Below are positions 24,564 to 33,335 of a stretch of DNA of 64,000 bases, one piece after another. The DNA lies in assembly GCF_001428485.1 (NCBI RefSeq), contig NZ_LMHS01000001.1, positions 434,404-498,403 on the forward strand, in the 5' to 3' direction. This DNA comes from Microbacterium sp. Root180 (lineage in GTDB: Bacteria > Actinomycetota > Actinomycetes > Actinomycetales > Microbacteriaceae). The position numbers and the translations under genes were made by a program. The notes under the pieces are model-generated. The model saw only the letters and a program-made list of their open reading frames with translations. It made no database searches and was not told the DNA's origin. Numbering within the stretch: the first letter of the stretch is position 1; each line of letters starts with the position of its first letter.

Positions 24564-25142
24564 TCACCCGTATCGGTAGTGCGTGGAGCTCGCCTGCACC
24601 CATCCTGCGAACTGGCGGGCTGCGGCATCCTGACCCGCCGGCACTGCAGCGATCCACACCTGTGTCTGCCCCGCCACCAAGAGGTACGTCCCCGCCCGGT
24701 CGATCGCGCGATTCATGGTGCGGGAGCTGATCGGTCCGCTCGCGCCGAACAGCCGTCGCTCCACCGCGGTCCGCGTGAACGCCGGCGTGCGCAGGAGCCG
24801 GTCGCCGGAGTCGACGGATGCCTCGACCCCGCCCACGTGCTGGCTCAGGTCGCCGAAGTGCACCCACCGCCCGTCCAGGACGACTCCCGCGAAGTCCTGC
24901 TCCTGGCCGCTGTAGCGAACCGCGCTCGTCCACCGCGCGCCGTCCCACCAGCGCTGCCGGCCCCGCTGGTCGTCGTACCAGCCCGCGGCCGCGACGGCGG
25001 TGCTCACGGGGGCGGCGCCGGTGTGCAGCTCGGTGCGCGCCTCACGCAGGTCGATGAACTCCTCGGTCCACCGCGCGCCGTCCCACCAGCGCTGCCGGCC
25101 GGTGCCGTCGTCGTACCAGCCCGGAGCTGCCTGCGTGCTCAT
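24564..25142 (-). CDS. Protein with two DUF2510 domains and a conserved C-terminal region
   Basis: A 192-aa protein with two tandem DUF2510 units, APGWYDDGTGRQRWWDGARWTEEF (residues 5-28) and AAGWYDDQRGRQRWWDGARWTSA (about 51-73). Next comes a domain with QDFAGVVLDGRWVHFGDLSQHVGGVEASVDSGD and TLLRTPAF-type sequence that resembles the PH-like regions in other actinobacterial DUF2510 proteins. No membrane helix is present. The repeat of the WWDGARWT block at DNA level suggests recent duplication. Function unknown. Confidence 0.78.
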   Translation of the reverse strand: MSTQAAPGWYDDGTGRQRWWDGARWTEEFIDLREARTELHTGAAPVSTAVAAAGWYDDQRGRQRWWDGARWTSAVRYSGQEQDFAGVVLDGRWVHFGDLSQHVGGVEASVDSGDRLLRTPAFTRTAVERRLFGASGPISSRTMNRAIDRAGTYLLVAGQTQVWIAAVPAGQDAAARQFAGWVQASSTHYRYG

Positions 25143-25213
25143 GCGACGAGCGTAGTTCGCACCCGCCCCGGCCGCACGAGCCGGGTGTCGGCGATCCGGC
25201 GTAGCCTGAGCTG

Positions 25214-25969
25214 ATGCTCGCCGATCCGACACCGCAGTCCGCGCGGGCGCAGCTGGCGGCGGTGGCGGATGCCGCGTCCCGCGACCCACGCCCCCTTCCG
25301 GGATTCGCCGGCTTGAGCGTGCCCGACGATGCGCGGCCGGCCGCGGTGCTCATGCTCTTCGGCGTGCTCGACGCGCTGCCGAGCGACCACGACGCACAGG
25401 CTCGCGCGGTGTCGCGCGATCTCGACGTTCTCCTCCTCTCGCGAGCGTCCACGCTCCGCTCCCATGCGGGCCAGGTGGCCTTCCCGGGAGGACGCGTCGA
25501 CCCCGATGACGACGGCGCCGTCGGTGCGGCGCTGCGCGAGGCGCGGGAGGAGACCGACCTCGACCCCGCCGGCGTCGAGGTGCTCGGCACGCTCGAGGAC
25601 ATCCCGCTCGTCTACTCCCAGCACCTGGTCACTCCGGTGCTGGCGTGGTGGCGGCATCCGTCGCCCGTCCGGGTGGTCGACGAAGCGGAGTCGGCCGACG
25701 TGTTCCGGGCGCCGGTGGCAGATCTGCTCGACCCCGCCAACCGCGGTTCGACCGTCATCCGCCGCGATGGCCAGGTGTGGCGCGGTCCGGGCTTCCTCGT
25801 TCCGTCGCCCGACGGCGATCACCTGGTGTGGGGCTTCACGGGAATGGTGCTCGACGGCCTGTTCGATCGCCTGGGCTGGACCGAGCCGTGGGACGCCTCG
25901 CGCGAGCTGCCGCTCGAACGCGCCGGGTTCGACGATTCCGAGGCGAGCTCGGGTCGCGCGGCATCATGA
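25214..25969 (+). CDS. NUDIX hydrolase, CoA pyrophosphatase type (NudL-like)
   Basis: A 251-aa Nudix hydrolase likely splitting CoA or related pyrophosphates. The Nudix box GGRVDPDDDGAVGAALREAREETDLDP (about residues 92-118) is intact, with REAREE catalytic residues. It is preceded by the CoA-specific LLLSRASTLRSHAGQVAFPGG (UPF0035-like motif). GRIDP and HLVWGFTG complete the pattern. It is the first of three tightly packed genes (next start 5 bp after its stop). Confidence 0.88.
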   Translation: MLADPTPQSARAQLAAVADAASRDPRPLPGFAGLSVPDDARPAAVLMLFGVLDALPSDHDAQARAVSRDLDVLLLSRASTLRSHAGQVAFPGGRVDPDDDGAVGAALREAREETDLDPAGVEVLGTLEDIPLVYSQHLVTPVLAWWRHPSPVRVVDEAESADVFRAPVADLLDPANRGSTVIRRDGQVWRGPGFLVPSPDGDHLVWGFTGMVLDGLFDRLGWTEPWDASRELPLERAGFDDSEASSGRAAS

Positions 25970-25973
25970 GTTC

Positions 25974-26726
25974 ATGATCTTCGACGCCGCCGACCGCGCA
26001 CGGATCCGCGACGAGCTCCTCCGGGCCGCGCGCGCCGATCCCGACATCGCCGGAGCCGCGCTCGTCGGCTCGGCTGCCCGGGGCGCGGAGGACCGCTGGT
26101 CCGACATCGACCTCGTGCTCCAGCTCGCGCGCGGCGCCGACGAGGCGGCCGTCGTCGAGCGGTGGACGAGCGAGATCCGCGACCGATTCGGCATCGCCGA
26201 CACGCTCGACGTGTTCGCCGCCGAGAATGTGCGGTATCGCGTCTTCCTCCTGCCGACGTCGCTGCAGATCGACGTGTCGTTCTGGCCGCACGACCTTTTC
26301 CGCGAGACCGAGGCGGGCTTCGCCCTGCAGTTCGGCACGGCGGCGGCGCCGACGCGCCCACCCGCTCGCGATCCGCGCCGGATGATCGGCATGGGCTGGC
26401 TGTACGCGCTCCACGCGCGGTCTGCCCTCGCCCGCGGCAAGGTGTGGCAGGCGGCCATGATGCTCGATGATCTGCGCGACGAGATCGTCGCGCTGCAGTG
26501 CCTTCGCGCCGGGCTCAACCCGTGGCACGGCCGCGACGTCGATCGGCTGGCTGCAGCATCCCTCAGCCTCCTCGAGCAGTCGCGGGCCCCGTCGCTGAAC
26601 CTCGACGAGCTCGATCGGTCGAAGCGCGCGCTCCTGGCGCTCTTCCACGACGAGGTGGGCCGCCACGACCCTGCGCTCGCCGACGCCCTCGCGCCGGCGG
26701 TCTCGGCGCTTGCGGAGCGACCGTGA
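25974..26726 (+). CDS. Nucleotidyltransferase-domain protein
   Basis: A 250-aa protein with a minimal nucleotidyltransferase fold: AALVGSAARGAEDRWSDIDLVLQL (GS-x-ARG, then D-I-D, residues about 29-52) and a third Asp in LQIDVSFWPH. The C-terminal half is helical (HARSALARGKVWQAAMMLDDLRDEIVALQCLRAG), as in aminoglycoside- or kanamycin-type nucleotidyltransferase relatives. Substrate unknown; it may AMPylate a partner. Its TGA overlaps the GTG of the next gene, so they are translationally coupled. Confidence 0.82.
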   Translation: MIFDAADRARIRDELLRAARADPDIAGAALVGSAARGAEDRWSDIDLVLQLARGADEAAVVERWTSEIRDRFGIADTLDVFAAENVRYRVFLLPTSLQIDVSFWPHDLFRETEAGFALQFGTAAAPTRPPARDPRRMIGMGWLYALHARSALARGKVWQAAMMLDDLRDEIVALQCLRAGLNPWHGRDVDRLAAASLSLLEQSRAPSLNLDELDRSKRALLALFHDEVGRHDPALADALAPAVSALAERP

Positions 26727-27802
26727 CGCACCACCTCACCCGCGATGAGGCACGCCGCATCGCGGTGCGCGCGCAGCTGCTCGACGCCGAGCGGCCCGGC
26801 GACGTCGTCGAGGTGGCCGAACAGCTCGGCTACGTCAAGATCGACCCGACCGCGACGATCGCGCCCTGCGAGCACACGATCCTGTGGTCACGGATCGGAT
26901 GGTCGTATGAGGCGGGCCAGCTGCAGAAGGCGGTCGAGATCGACCGGCTCCTGTTCGAGTTCGACGGCGCGTTCCGCCCCATCAGCCTGCTGCCGCTCAT
27001 GCTGCCGGCGATGCGGGAGTGGCCTCGGCGCGAGAGCAGCCGGCAATGGCTCGAGGCGAACGCCCCCTTCAAGAAGGACGTGCTCGCCCGACTGAAGGGC
27101 GAGGGGCCGCTGCTCGCGAGCGACATCCCCGACACGGCGCAGGTGGACCGCGCTCCCGACGGGTGGTACGGCAAGAACCAGGTGCCCCACATGCTCGACT
27201 TCCTCAGCCGTCAGGGACTGGTCGCGATCGTCGGCCGTGAGGGGCGGCACCGCCGGTGGGACCTCGCCGAGCGCGTGTACCCGAAAGGCCTTCCGAGCCT
27301 CGACCCCGACGAGGCCGCCCGCGCGCTCGCCGAGCGCCGGCTCCAGGCCGTCGGCATCGCGAAGCTGAAGTCGCCGTGGTCGCAGATCGCCGAGGCAGGC
27401 GAGCCCGCCACCGTCGAGGGCAGCCGATGGAGGTTCCGCGTCGACCCGGAGGCGCTCGCCGCCCTCGAGGCCGAGGATGACGGCCGGGTCGCGTTCCTCA
27501 ACCCCTACGACCCGATGCTCTTCGACCGTCCGCGGCTGAGCGAGATCTTCGAATTCGACTACGTGCTCGAGCAGTTCAAGCCCAAGCCCCAGCGCATCTA
27601 CGGCTACTTCGCCCACCCGATCCTCATGGGGGACCGCTTCGTGGGGATGCTGGATGCCGAGGTCGACAAGGAGCGGGAGGCGCTGCGCGTCAACGCGGTG
27701 CACGAGTTCCTGCCCTTCGAGCCCGAGGAGCACGACATCGTGCGGTCCGAGATCTCGGAACTCGGCGAATGGCTCGGACTGCCGGTGATCGGACTGCCGT
27801 AG
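26723..27802 (+). CDS. Winged-helix HTH_42 protein, YcaQ/AlkX-like DNA glycosylase family
   Basis: A 359-aa member of the HTH_42 family that includes AlkZ and YcaQ/AlkX, which remove bulky adducts and unhook interstrand crosslinks. Conserved elements are LTRDEARRIAVRAQLLD, LPLMLPAMREW, KNQVPHMLDFLSRQGLVAIVGREGRHRRWDLAERV and LNPYDPMLFDRPRLSEIFEFDYVLE. The catalytic Q-x-D/Q motif position reads K39-I40-D41 (GYVKIDPTATI), so the usual Gln is Lys. Either activity is altered or this branch uses a different residue. The GTG overlaps the upstream stop. Confidence 0.85.
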   Translation: MTHHLTRDEARRIAVRAQLLDAERPGDVVEVAEQLGYVKIDPTATIAPCEHTILWSRIGWSYEAGQLQKAVEIDRLLFEFDGAFRPISLLPLMLPAMREWPRRESSRQWLEANAPFKKDVLARLKGEGPLLASDIPDTAQVDRAPDGWYGKNQVPHMLDFLSRQGLVAIVGREGRHRRWDLAERVYPKGLPSLDPDEAARALAERRLQAVGIAKLKSPWSQIAEAGEPATVEGSRWRFRVDPEALAALEAEDDGRVAFLNPYDPMLFDRPRLSEIFEFDYVLEQFKPKPQRIYGYFAHPILMGDRFVGMLDAEVDKEREALRVNAVHEFLPFEPEEHDIVRSEISELGEWLGLPVIGLP

Positions 27803-27812
27803 ATTCGGAGTC

Positions 27813-28175
27813 ATGGACCGTTCGGTGCCGAACCTCCCGTCGCGCGACTTCGACGCGACGATCTCGTTCTACGGCGGCTTCGGCTTCGCCGAGACCTACC
27901 GGGACGGCGGCTGGCTCATCCTCTCGCGCGGCACAGTGGTGCTCGAGTTCTTCCTCGCGCCCGAGCACGATCCGTACGAGAGCTGGTTCATGGCGAGCAT
28001 CCGGGTCGGCGACCTCGATGACCTCTACGCGCAGGTGCGCGGCAGCGGCGTGCCGGAGAAGACGATCGGCATCCCGCGCCTGGTCCCGGTGGCCCTGCAG
28101 GAGTGGGGACACCGCGCGGGATTCCTCATCGACCCCGACGGCACCCAGCTGCACCTGATCGAAGACGCCGGCTGA
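27813..28175 (+). CDS. VOC-superfamily (glyoxalase/bleomycin-resistance-like) protein
   Basis: A 120-aa vicinal-oxygen-chelate fold. VPNLPSRDFDATISFYGGFGF (residues 5-25) and GHRAGFLIDPDGTQLHLIEDAG (99-120) are the two conserved edges. It resembles bleomycin-binding proteins (ETYRDGGWLILSRGTVVLEFF), which sequester the antibiotic as dimers. It begins 10 bp after the glycosylase-like gene, which would fit a small DNA-damage-resistance operon. Drug binding is inference. Confidence 0.83.
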   Translation: MDRSVPNLPSRDFDATISFYGGFGFAETYRDGGWLILSRGTVVLEFFLAPEHDPYESWFMASIRVGDLDDLYAQVRGSGVPEKTIGIPRLVPVALQEWGHRAGFLIDPDGTQLHLIEDAG

Positions 28176-28193
28176 CGCGCGATCCGTGACCGG

Positions 28194-29225
28194 TCAGGTG
28201 CGCGTGCCGACCCATCCGAGCGCCGGCGCGACGTGCGTGGCGAACGCCTCGACGACGCGGAGGTTGAACTCGACGCCCAGCTGGCTCGGAATCGTCAGCA
28301 TGAGCGTGTCGGCGGCGGCGATCGCGGCATCCGCCTTCAACTGCTCCACGAGCACGTCCGGCTCGGCCGCGTAGGTCTTGCCGAAGGTGGAGCGCATGCC
28401 GTCGATGACGCCGATCTGGTCGCCGTCCTGACGTCCGCCGAAGTAGAGGTGGTCCTCCGCGGTCATGAGGGGGAAGATCGAGCGGCTCACCGAGACGCGC
28501 GGTTCGCCCGCGTGCCCGGCTTCGCGCCAGGACGCCCGGAAGGCCTTGATCTGCTCGGCCTGAAGGACGTCGAACGGGCGGCCGTCCGCCGACGTCAGGA
28601 GGGTCGAGGACATGAGGTTCACGCCGACGCGGCCGGCCCACTCGGCGGAGTCGCGGTTGCCGGCTCCCCACCACACACGTGAGCGCAGTCCGGGGGAGTG
28701 GGGCTCGATGCGCTGCATTCCGGCGGCTCCGGTGCCGAACGGGGACGAGGCATCCCGCTCCGCCAGGCCCTCGCCGTCGATCGCGCGCAGGAACAGGTCG
28801 AAGTGATCGCGGGCGATGTCCGCCCCGCGCGGGTCGCCGGATCCGGTGTACCCGAAGGCCTCGAACCCCCGCACCACCGTCTCGGGTGAGCCGCGGCTCA
28901 CGCCGAGCGCGAGTCGTCCTCCCGAGATCAGGTCGACCGCTGCCGCTTCCTCGGCGAGATACAGCGGGTTCTCGTACCGCATGTCGATCACGCCGGTGCC
29001 CACCTCGATGCGCTCCGTCTTGGCCGCGATCGCCGCGAGCAGCGGCATCGGCGAGGACTGCTGGCGGGCGAAGTGATGCACGCGGAAGTACGCGCCGTCG
29101 ACGCCGAGCTCGTCCATCCCCTGCGCGAGGTCGATCGCCTGCAGCATCGAGTCGCCGGCCGAGAGCTGCCGTCCGCCGCCGAGCGGGCCGTAGTGTCCGA
29201 ACGAGAGGGTTCCGAATCGCTCCAT
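28194..29225 (-). CDS. LLM-class flavin-dependent oxidoreductase
   Basis: A 343-aa bacterial-luciferase-like flavoprotein using FMN or F420. LQAIDLAQGMDELGVDGAYFRVHHFA, TERIEVGTGVIDMRYENPLYLAEEAAAVDLISGGRLALGVSRGSPE and the C-terminal pattern follow the LLM fold (TIM barrel). The substrate cannot be told; many are monooxygenases or reductases of xenobiotics. It is divergent from the bifunctional nuclease gene and converges on the VOC gene. Confidence 0.88.
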   Translation of the reverse strand: MERFGTLSFGHYGPLGGGRQLSAGDSMLQAIDLAQGMDELGVDGAYFRVHHFARQQSSPMPLLAAIAAKTERIEVGTGVIDMRYENPLYLAEEAAAVDLISGGRLALGVSRGSPETVVRGFEAFGYTGSGDPRGADIARDHFDLFLRAIDGEGLAERDASSPFGTGAAGMQRIEPHSPGLRSRVWWGAGNRDSAEWAGRVGVNLMSSTLLTSADGRPFDVLQAEQIKAFRASWREAGHAGEPRVSVSRSIFPLMTAEDHLYFGGRQDGDQIGVIDGMRSTFGKTYAAEPDVLVEQLKADAAIAAADTLMLTIPSQLGVEFNLRVVEAFATHVAPALGWVGTRT

Positions 29226-29369
29226 GTCGACTGCAACGGTACGCGCGCGATCTCCATTCCGGTGGATGAAGCGGATGCCGCGCCCGCCCGGTCCTCGCCG
29301 GTATCCGCCCCCCCGCGACGGCCACCCGTGCCTACGATGGCAGGAGTCGACGCGTGAGGGGGGTCAGAG

Positions 29370-29858
29370 ATGCAGGTGCGAGTGGCCGGCGTCGCACTCG
29401 ACGCCTCCGGGCAGCACGTCCTGCTGCTCAAGCCCATCGACCAGCTTCCCGGCGACGGCATGGTGCTGCCGATCTGGGTCGGGCAGCTCGAAGCGACCTC
29501 GATCCTCGTCGCCGTGGAGCAGGCGCCCGTGCCGCGACCGCTCGCGCACGACCTCATGATCTCGATCATCGACACGCTCGGGGCCGAGATCACGCGCGTC
29601 GAGGTGACCCGCATCGACGACGGCACGTTCTACGCCGAGATCACTCTGACCGCGGGGGACCGCGCCGTGACCGTCGACGCACGACCCTCGGATGCCGTCG
29701 CCCTCGCGACGCGCGCCGGTGCCGGCATCTGGGTCGCCGAGGCCGTCATGGCCGAGGCCGGGGTGCCCGACGTCCTCACGGAGTCCGACGCCTCGGAGAG
29801 CCTCGACGAGTTCAAGAAGTTCCTCGACGACGTGGAGCCCGAGGACTTCGAGGCATGA
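29370..29858 (+). CDS. Bifunctional nuclease (DUF151/BFN) family protein
   Basis: A 162-aa protein of the BFN family, whose plant and Thermotoga members show DNase/RNase activity. VLPIWVGQLEATSILVAVEQ (residues 31-50), HDLMISIIDTLGAEITRVEVTRIDDGTFYAEITL and VDARPSDAVALATRAGAGIWVAE are the conserved blocks. The last 25 residues are acidic. GAGGGGGGTCAG is a good ribosome site 7 nt before the ATG. In vivo role in bacteria is unsettled. Confidence 0.88.
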   Translation: MQVRVAGVALDASGQHVLLLKPIDQLPGDGMVLPIWVGQLEATSILVAVEQAPVPRPLAHDLMISIIDTLGAEITRVEVTRIDDGTFYAEITLTAGDRAVTVDARPSDAVALATRAGAGIWVAEAVMAEAGVPDVLTESDASESLDEFKKFLDDVEPEDFEA

Positions 29859-29867
29859 CCGGGGTTT

Positions 29868-31043
29868 CTACGCCGCCCCGGTGACGCCCCGCGCGGTCGC
29901 CGCCAGGCGTCGCACCGCCTCGGTGATCGTCTCGGGGGCGCACGCGACGTTCATCCGCGCGAAGCCCGATCCCTCCCGTCCGAACGACGGCCCGTTCGCG
30001 AGTGCGACGCGCGCCCTCTTCCGCGCCGTCGCGGCCGGGTCATCGCCCCAGCCGAGTGCCGACATGTCGAGCCAGGCGAGGTAGCTGGCGGATGCCTGGC
30101 GCAGCACGACCTCGGGCAGGTGCGCGTCGAGCTCAGCCCGCAGGTGGTCGAAGTTCGCCTCCACGGCGGTGATCATGGCATCCAGCCAGTCCCGGCTGCG
30201 GGCGAAGCCTTCGCGTGTGGCGATCAGCCCGAACTGGCCGGTGCGATAGGTGACCTCCGCGGGGAGCCCGCGGACGACGTCCCGCATGCGGTCGGACTCC
30301 GTGACGAACAGTGCCGCCTTCAGCCCGGCGAGGTTGAACGCCTTGCTTCCCGACTCGGCCGCGATGCCGTGGCTGCGCGCCTCGTCGGACACGGTGAGGT
30401 AGGGCGTGAACTCGACGCCGTGGTGGGTGATCGGCGCGTGGATCTCGTCGGAGACGACGAACCCGCCGTGCCGATCGACGATGCGCGACAGCTCCGCCAA
30501 GGCGGCGCGATCGTGCACGAGTCCGACGGGGTTGTGCGGGTTGCACAGCAGCACGCCCTTCGCCCCGGCGGCCATCGCGCGGTCGATCCCCTCCAGGTCG
30601 AGCGAGTAGGCGGCGCCGTCGTCGAGGAGGGGCACCTCCACCACCACCCCGCCGCCTTCGGGGATGAGGTCGAAGAATGGCGGGTAGGCCGGCGGTGTGA
30701 TGATCACGCCGTCGCCGGGCTGAATCAGCGCTCGGAGCGACTCGGCGATCACGACGCTCACGTCGGTCGTCAGGCGCATGTCCGCCGGATCCGGCGTCCA
30801 CCCCCATTTCGTCGAGGCGAAGTCGCGGAAGGCCTGCCGGACGGCCGGATCGTCCCCGTCGACGTACCCCGTGTCGCCGAGCTCGACGGCCTCGAGGAGC
30901 GCCGCCTTGATGGCGGGGGCGAGGGGGAAGTCCATCTCGGCGACGAACATCGGCAGGATGTCGTCCGGGTAGGCGCGCCACTTCACGCTGCTGCGCCGGC
31001 GGAGGATCGACATCGGGTCGGCGGTGGTGGCGATGGCGGACAA
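29868..31043 (-). CDS. MalY/PatB-type PLP-dependent aminotransferase or C-S lyase
   Basis: A 391-aa fold-type I PLP enzyme. The PLP-lysine motif is AESGSKAFNLAGLKAAL, with YPPFFDLIPEGGGVVVEVPL, LLCNPHNPVGLVHDRAALAEL and VSDEIHAPITHHGVEFTPY, all typical of MalY/PatB proteins with cystathionine beta-lyase activity. The TTG at 31043 is chosen: GGGAG lies 7 nt upstream and it yields MSAIATTADPMSILRRR. It is divergent from an EamA transporter, which could export its product or substrate. Confidence 0.88.
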   Translation of the reverse strand: MSAIATTADPMSILRRRSSVKWRAYPDDILPMFVAEMDFPLAPAIKAALLEAVELGDTGYVDGDDPAVRQAFRDFASTKWGWTPDPADMRLTTDVSVVIAESLRALIQPGDGVIITPPAYPPFFDLIPEGGGVVVEVPLLDDGAAYSLDLEGIDRAMAAGAKGVLLCNPHNPVGLVHDRAALAELSRIVDRHGGFVVSDEIHAPITHHGVEFTPYLTVSDEARSHGIAAESGSKAFNLAGLKAALFVTESDRMRDVVRGLPAEVTYRTGQFGLIATREGFARSRDWLDAMITAVEANFDHLRAELDAHLPEVVLRQASASYLAWLDMSALGWGDDPAATARKRARVALANGPSFGREGSGFARMNVACAPETITEAVRRLAATARGVTGAA

Positions 31044-31141
31044 GCGGTGCTCCCTCGGGTGGCGGTGGTTCGAGTCTGCCCGACAGGAGGCCCACTTGAC
31101 GGACGACGGGCCCAACGCCAAGACGGTGAGAAACTGGACGC

Positions 31142-32194
31142 ATGCGCCGGACAGCTCTCTCTCACCGCGGCGTGCAGGCAGCGCTCCTGGCTGCGCTGCT
31201 GTTCGGCGCGGGGACGCCGCTGGCAAAACTCCTCCTCGGGGGCGACATCAGCCCGTGGTTGCTGGCCGGCCTGCTCTACTGCGGCTCCGGGATCGGGCTG
31301 GGCGGCCTGCGTCTGCTGCGTCACGCACCGCGCGTCCGGCTCGAGCGGGGGGAACTCCTGCCTCTCGGCGGAGCGATCCTCAGCGGCGGCATCATCGCAC
31401 CGGTTCTGCTGATGGTCGGACTCTCGCAGATGCCCGCTTCGGGGGCGTCTCTTCTCCTCAACGCGGAGGGAGTCTTCACCGCTCTGCTGGCGTGGTTCGT
31501 CTTCCGAGAGAACGTCGACCGTCGCGTCGCCACCGGCATGATCGCGATCGTCGCCGGCGCTGTCCTGCTCAGCATCCCCACCGGCGCGGAACTGGGCAGT
31601 CCGTGGCCCTCGCTGGCGATCCTCGGAGCGTGCTTCTTCTGGGGACTGGACAACAACCTCACCCGAAAGATCGCTCTCAACGATGCCACCTGGCTCGCCG
31701 CCGCCAAGGGCCTGGTCGCCGGTCCGGTGAACTTGATACTCGCGTTTGCGCTCGGTGCCGCGCTGCCGGCGGCCGGGAGTATCGCCGCGGCGCTTGTCGT
31801 CGGATTCTTCGCGTACGGCGTCAGCCTCGCCCTCTTCATCGTCGGGATGCGGCACGTGGGCACCGCTCGCGCCGGCGCGTATTTCTCGGTCGCGCCGTTC
31901 TTCGGCGCGCTCCTCGCGATCCTGCTCGGCGATCCGGTCACGTGGCAGCTCATGGTCGCCGGACTCCTCATGGGACTCGGCATCTGGTTGCACCTCACCG
32001 AACACCACGTCCATGAGCACACCCACCAGCCCGTCGTGCACGACCACTGGCACAGCCACGACGACGGGCATCACACGCACGAGCACCGTGAGCCCGTCTC
32101 CGCGGGAACCCGTCACCGGCATGAGCACTCACACGAGGAGCTCACCCACGCCCACGAGCACTACCCCGACTCCCATCACCGCCACGCGCACTGA
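31142..32194 (+). CDS. EamA/DMT transporter with His-rich cytosolic tail
   Basis: A 350-aa drug/metabolite transporter with about ten membrane helices forming two EamA repeats (residues 10-145 and 155-285). The last 65 residues are strikingly His-rich (HEHTHQPVVHDHWHSHDDGHHTHEHRE through HHRHAH) and must bind divalent metal such as Zn, Ni or Co. That suggests a metal-sensing or metal-exporting role, unusual for EamA proteins, which mostly move organic metabolites. It lies directly before the arsenic island, 24 bp from the end of the convergent aquaporin gene. Substrate unknown. Confidence 0.85.
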   Translation: MRRTALSHRGVQAALLAALLFGAGTPLAKLLLGGDISPWLLAGLLYCGSGIGLGGLRLLRHAPRVRLERGELLPLGGAILSGGIIAPVLLMVGLSQMPASGASLLLNAEGVFTALLAWFVFRENVDRRVATGMIAIVAGAVLLSIPTGAELGSPWPSLAILGACFFWGLDNNLTRKIALNDATWLAAAKGLVAGPVNLILAFALGAALPAAGSIAAALVVGFFAYGVSLALFIVGMRHVGTARAGAYFSVAPFFGALLAILLGDPVTWQLMVAGLLMGLGIWLHLTEHHVHEHTHQPVVHDHWHSHDDGHHTHEHREPVSAGTRHRHEHSHEELTHAHEHYPDSHHRHAH

Positions 32195-32218
32195 CGCACT
32201 CCCGCACCCCACCCGATG

Positions 32219-32902
32219 TCAGGCGGCGACAGGCTCCGGCGCCGGCCGCGGGAAGAGCAGCCGGACGGCGGCGAGTCCGAGCGCCGCCCCGACGAGCTGT
32301 GCGGCGATGAACGGGAGCACCGACGCCGGTGCGATCCCGGCGAAGGTGTCGGTGAACATGCGGCCGATCGTGATCGCGGGGTTGGCGAAGCTCGAGGACG
32401 ACGTGAAGAAGTAGGCCGCACCGATGTACGCACCTACCGCGGGTGCGGCGCGGTGGGAGCGGCCGGTGCGAGCCAGCGCGAAGATCACCAGGATCAGGCC
32501 GGTCGTGGCGACGACCTCGGACAGGAGCAGGGGCCAGCCGGATCGGTCGGTCGTGCTCCAGGCGACGGCGGGTGCCGCGAACATCACGTTCGCGAGGATG
32601 GCGCCGGCGATGCAGCCCACGATCTGGACAGGCAGGTAGATCGCGGCGGTCGACCACGACCGCCGGTGAAGAGCGATGTCGACCAGCGTCACGACGGGAT
32701 TGAAATGCGCTCCCGACACGGTGGCGAACACGAGAATGAGCACCGCCAGCCCGAGGGCGGTGGCGAAGGCGTTCTCGAACAGCTGCAGCCCGACATCGGT
32801 GGGGGAGAGGCGCTGCGCGGCGATCCCCGAGCCGACGACGACAGCGGCGAGTCCTGCACTGCCGAGGAACTCTCCCGCAGCAGCGCGCACGGCGTGTGTC
32901 AC
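32219..32902 (-). CDS. MIP/aquaporin-family channel in the ars island
   Basis: A 227-aa six-helix channel. The first pore motif is NPV (AHFNPVVTLVD, about residue 68) instead of NPA, and the second is a normal NPA (FANPAITIGR, about residue 184). GTG overlaps the arsR stop (GTGA), so the two are one operon. In Sinorhizobium an ars-linked AqpS lets arsenite leave by diffusion after ArsC reduces arsenate. This gene is placed for the same role, as no ArsB/Acr3 pump is present. The role is inference from context. Confidence 0.88.
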   Translation of the reverse strand: MTHAVRAAAGEFLGSAGLAAVVVGSGIAAQRLSPTDVGLQLFENAFATALGLAVLILVFATVSGAHFNPVVTLVDIALHRRSWSTAAIYLPVQIVGCIAGAILANVMFAAPAVAWSTTDRSGWPLLLSEVVATTGLILVIFALARTGRSHRAAPAVGAYIGAAYFFTSSSSFANPAITIGRMFTDTFAGIAPASVLPFIAAQLVGAALGLAAVRLLFPRPAPEPVAA

Positions 32903-33249
32903 GACGCGACGAGGAGCTGCGAGACGCGGTCCAGGGCGCCCGGAACCAGCGTGAAGTACGCCCAGGTACCTCGCTTGCTTCGCGTCAGGAAGCCGGCGGT
33001 GGTGAGAATCTTGAGGTGGTGGGACACGGTCGGCTGACTCAGTCCGACCGGCTCGATCAGATCGCACACGCAGGCCTCGGCATTCTCCGAAGCGGCGACG
33101 ATCGACAGCAGTCGCAGCCGGGTCGGATCGGCGAGAGCCTTCATCGTCGTCGCGAGCTGATCGGCCTCTGCAGCGGTCAGCGGCTCCCGCACCAGCGGAG
33201 CGCAGCACGCGCTCGCGGAGACGTCGGTAAGGTCGAGCATCGTGGCCAT
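32899..33249 (-). CDS. arsR: ArsR/SmtB-family metalloregulator
   Basis: A 116-aa repressor with an N-terminal Cys pair (SACCAPLV, residues 14-15 region) and a further pair in the recognition region (EACVCDLIEPVGLSQPTVSHHLKIL), matching As(III)-binding Cys sites. The winged helix ends with the wing SKRGTWAYFTLVPGAL. It precedes and overlaps the channel gene and is divergent from the flavoprotein gene. TATCGAAGTTCATCGATA at 33303-33320 is the likely operator. Confidence 0.9.
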   Translation of the reverse strand: MATMLDLTDVSASACCAPLVREPLTAAEADQLATTMKALADPTRLRLLSIVAASENAEACVCDLIEPVGLSQPTVSHHLKILTTAGFLTRSKRGTWAYFTLVPGALDRVSQLLVAS

Positions 33250-33302
33250 ATATCGATACTAGTGGATATTGACAGATGTCGATGGACCGATGCAGAATCG
33301 GG

Positions 33303-33320
33303 TATCGAAGTTCATCGATA
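33303..33320. promoter_or_regulatory. Inverted repeat between arsR and monooxygenase gene
   Basis: TATCGA-agttca-TCGATA, a perfect 6-bp inverted repeat with a 6-nt spacer 16 bp before the flavoprotein GTG. A less perfect AT-rich cluster (TATCGATACTAGTGGATA) lies at 33251-33268 next to arsR. Together these suit ArsR control of both divergent operons. Confidence 0.5.
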
Positions 33321-33335
33321 TCTGTGGAGGCTGTT

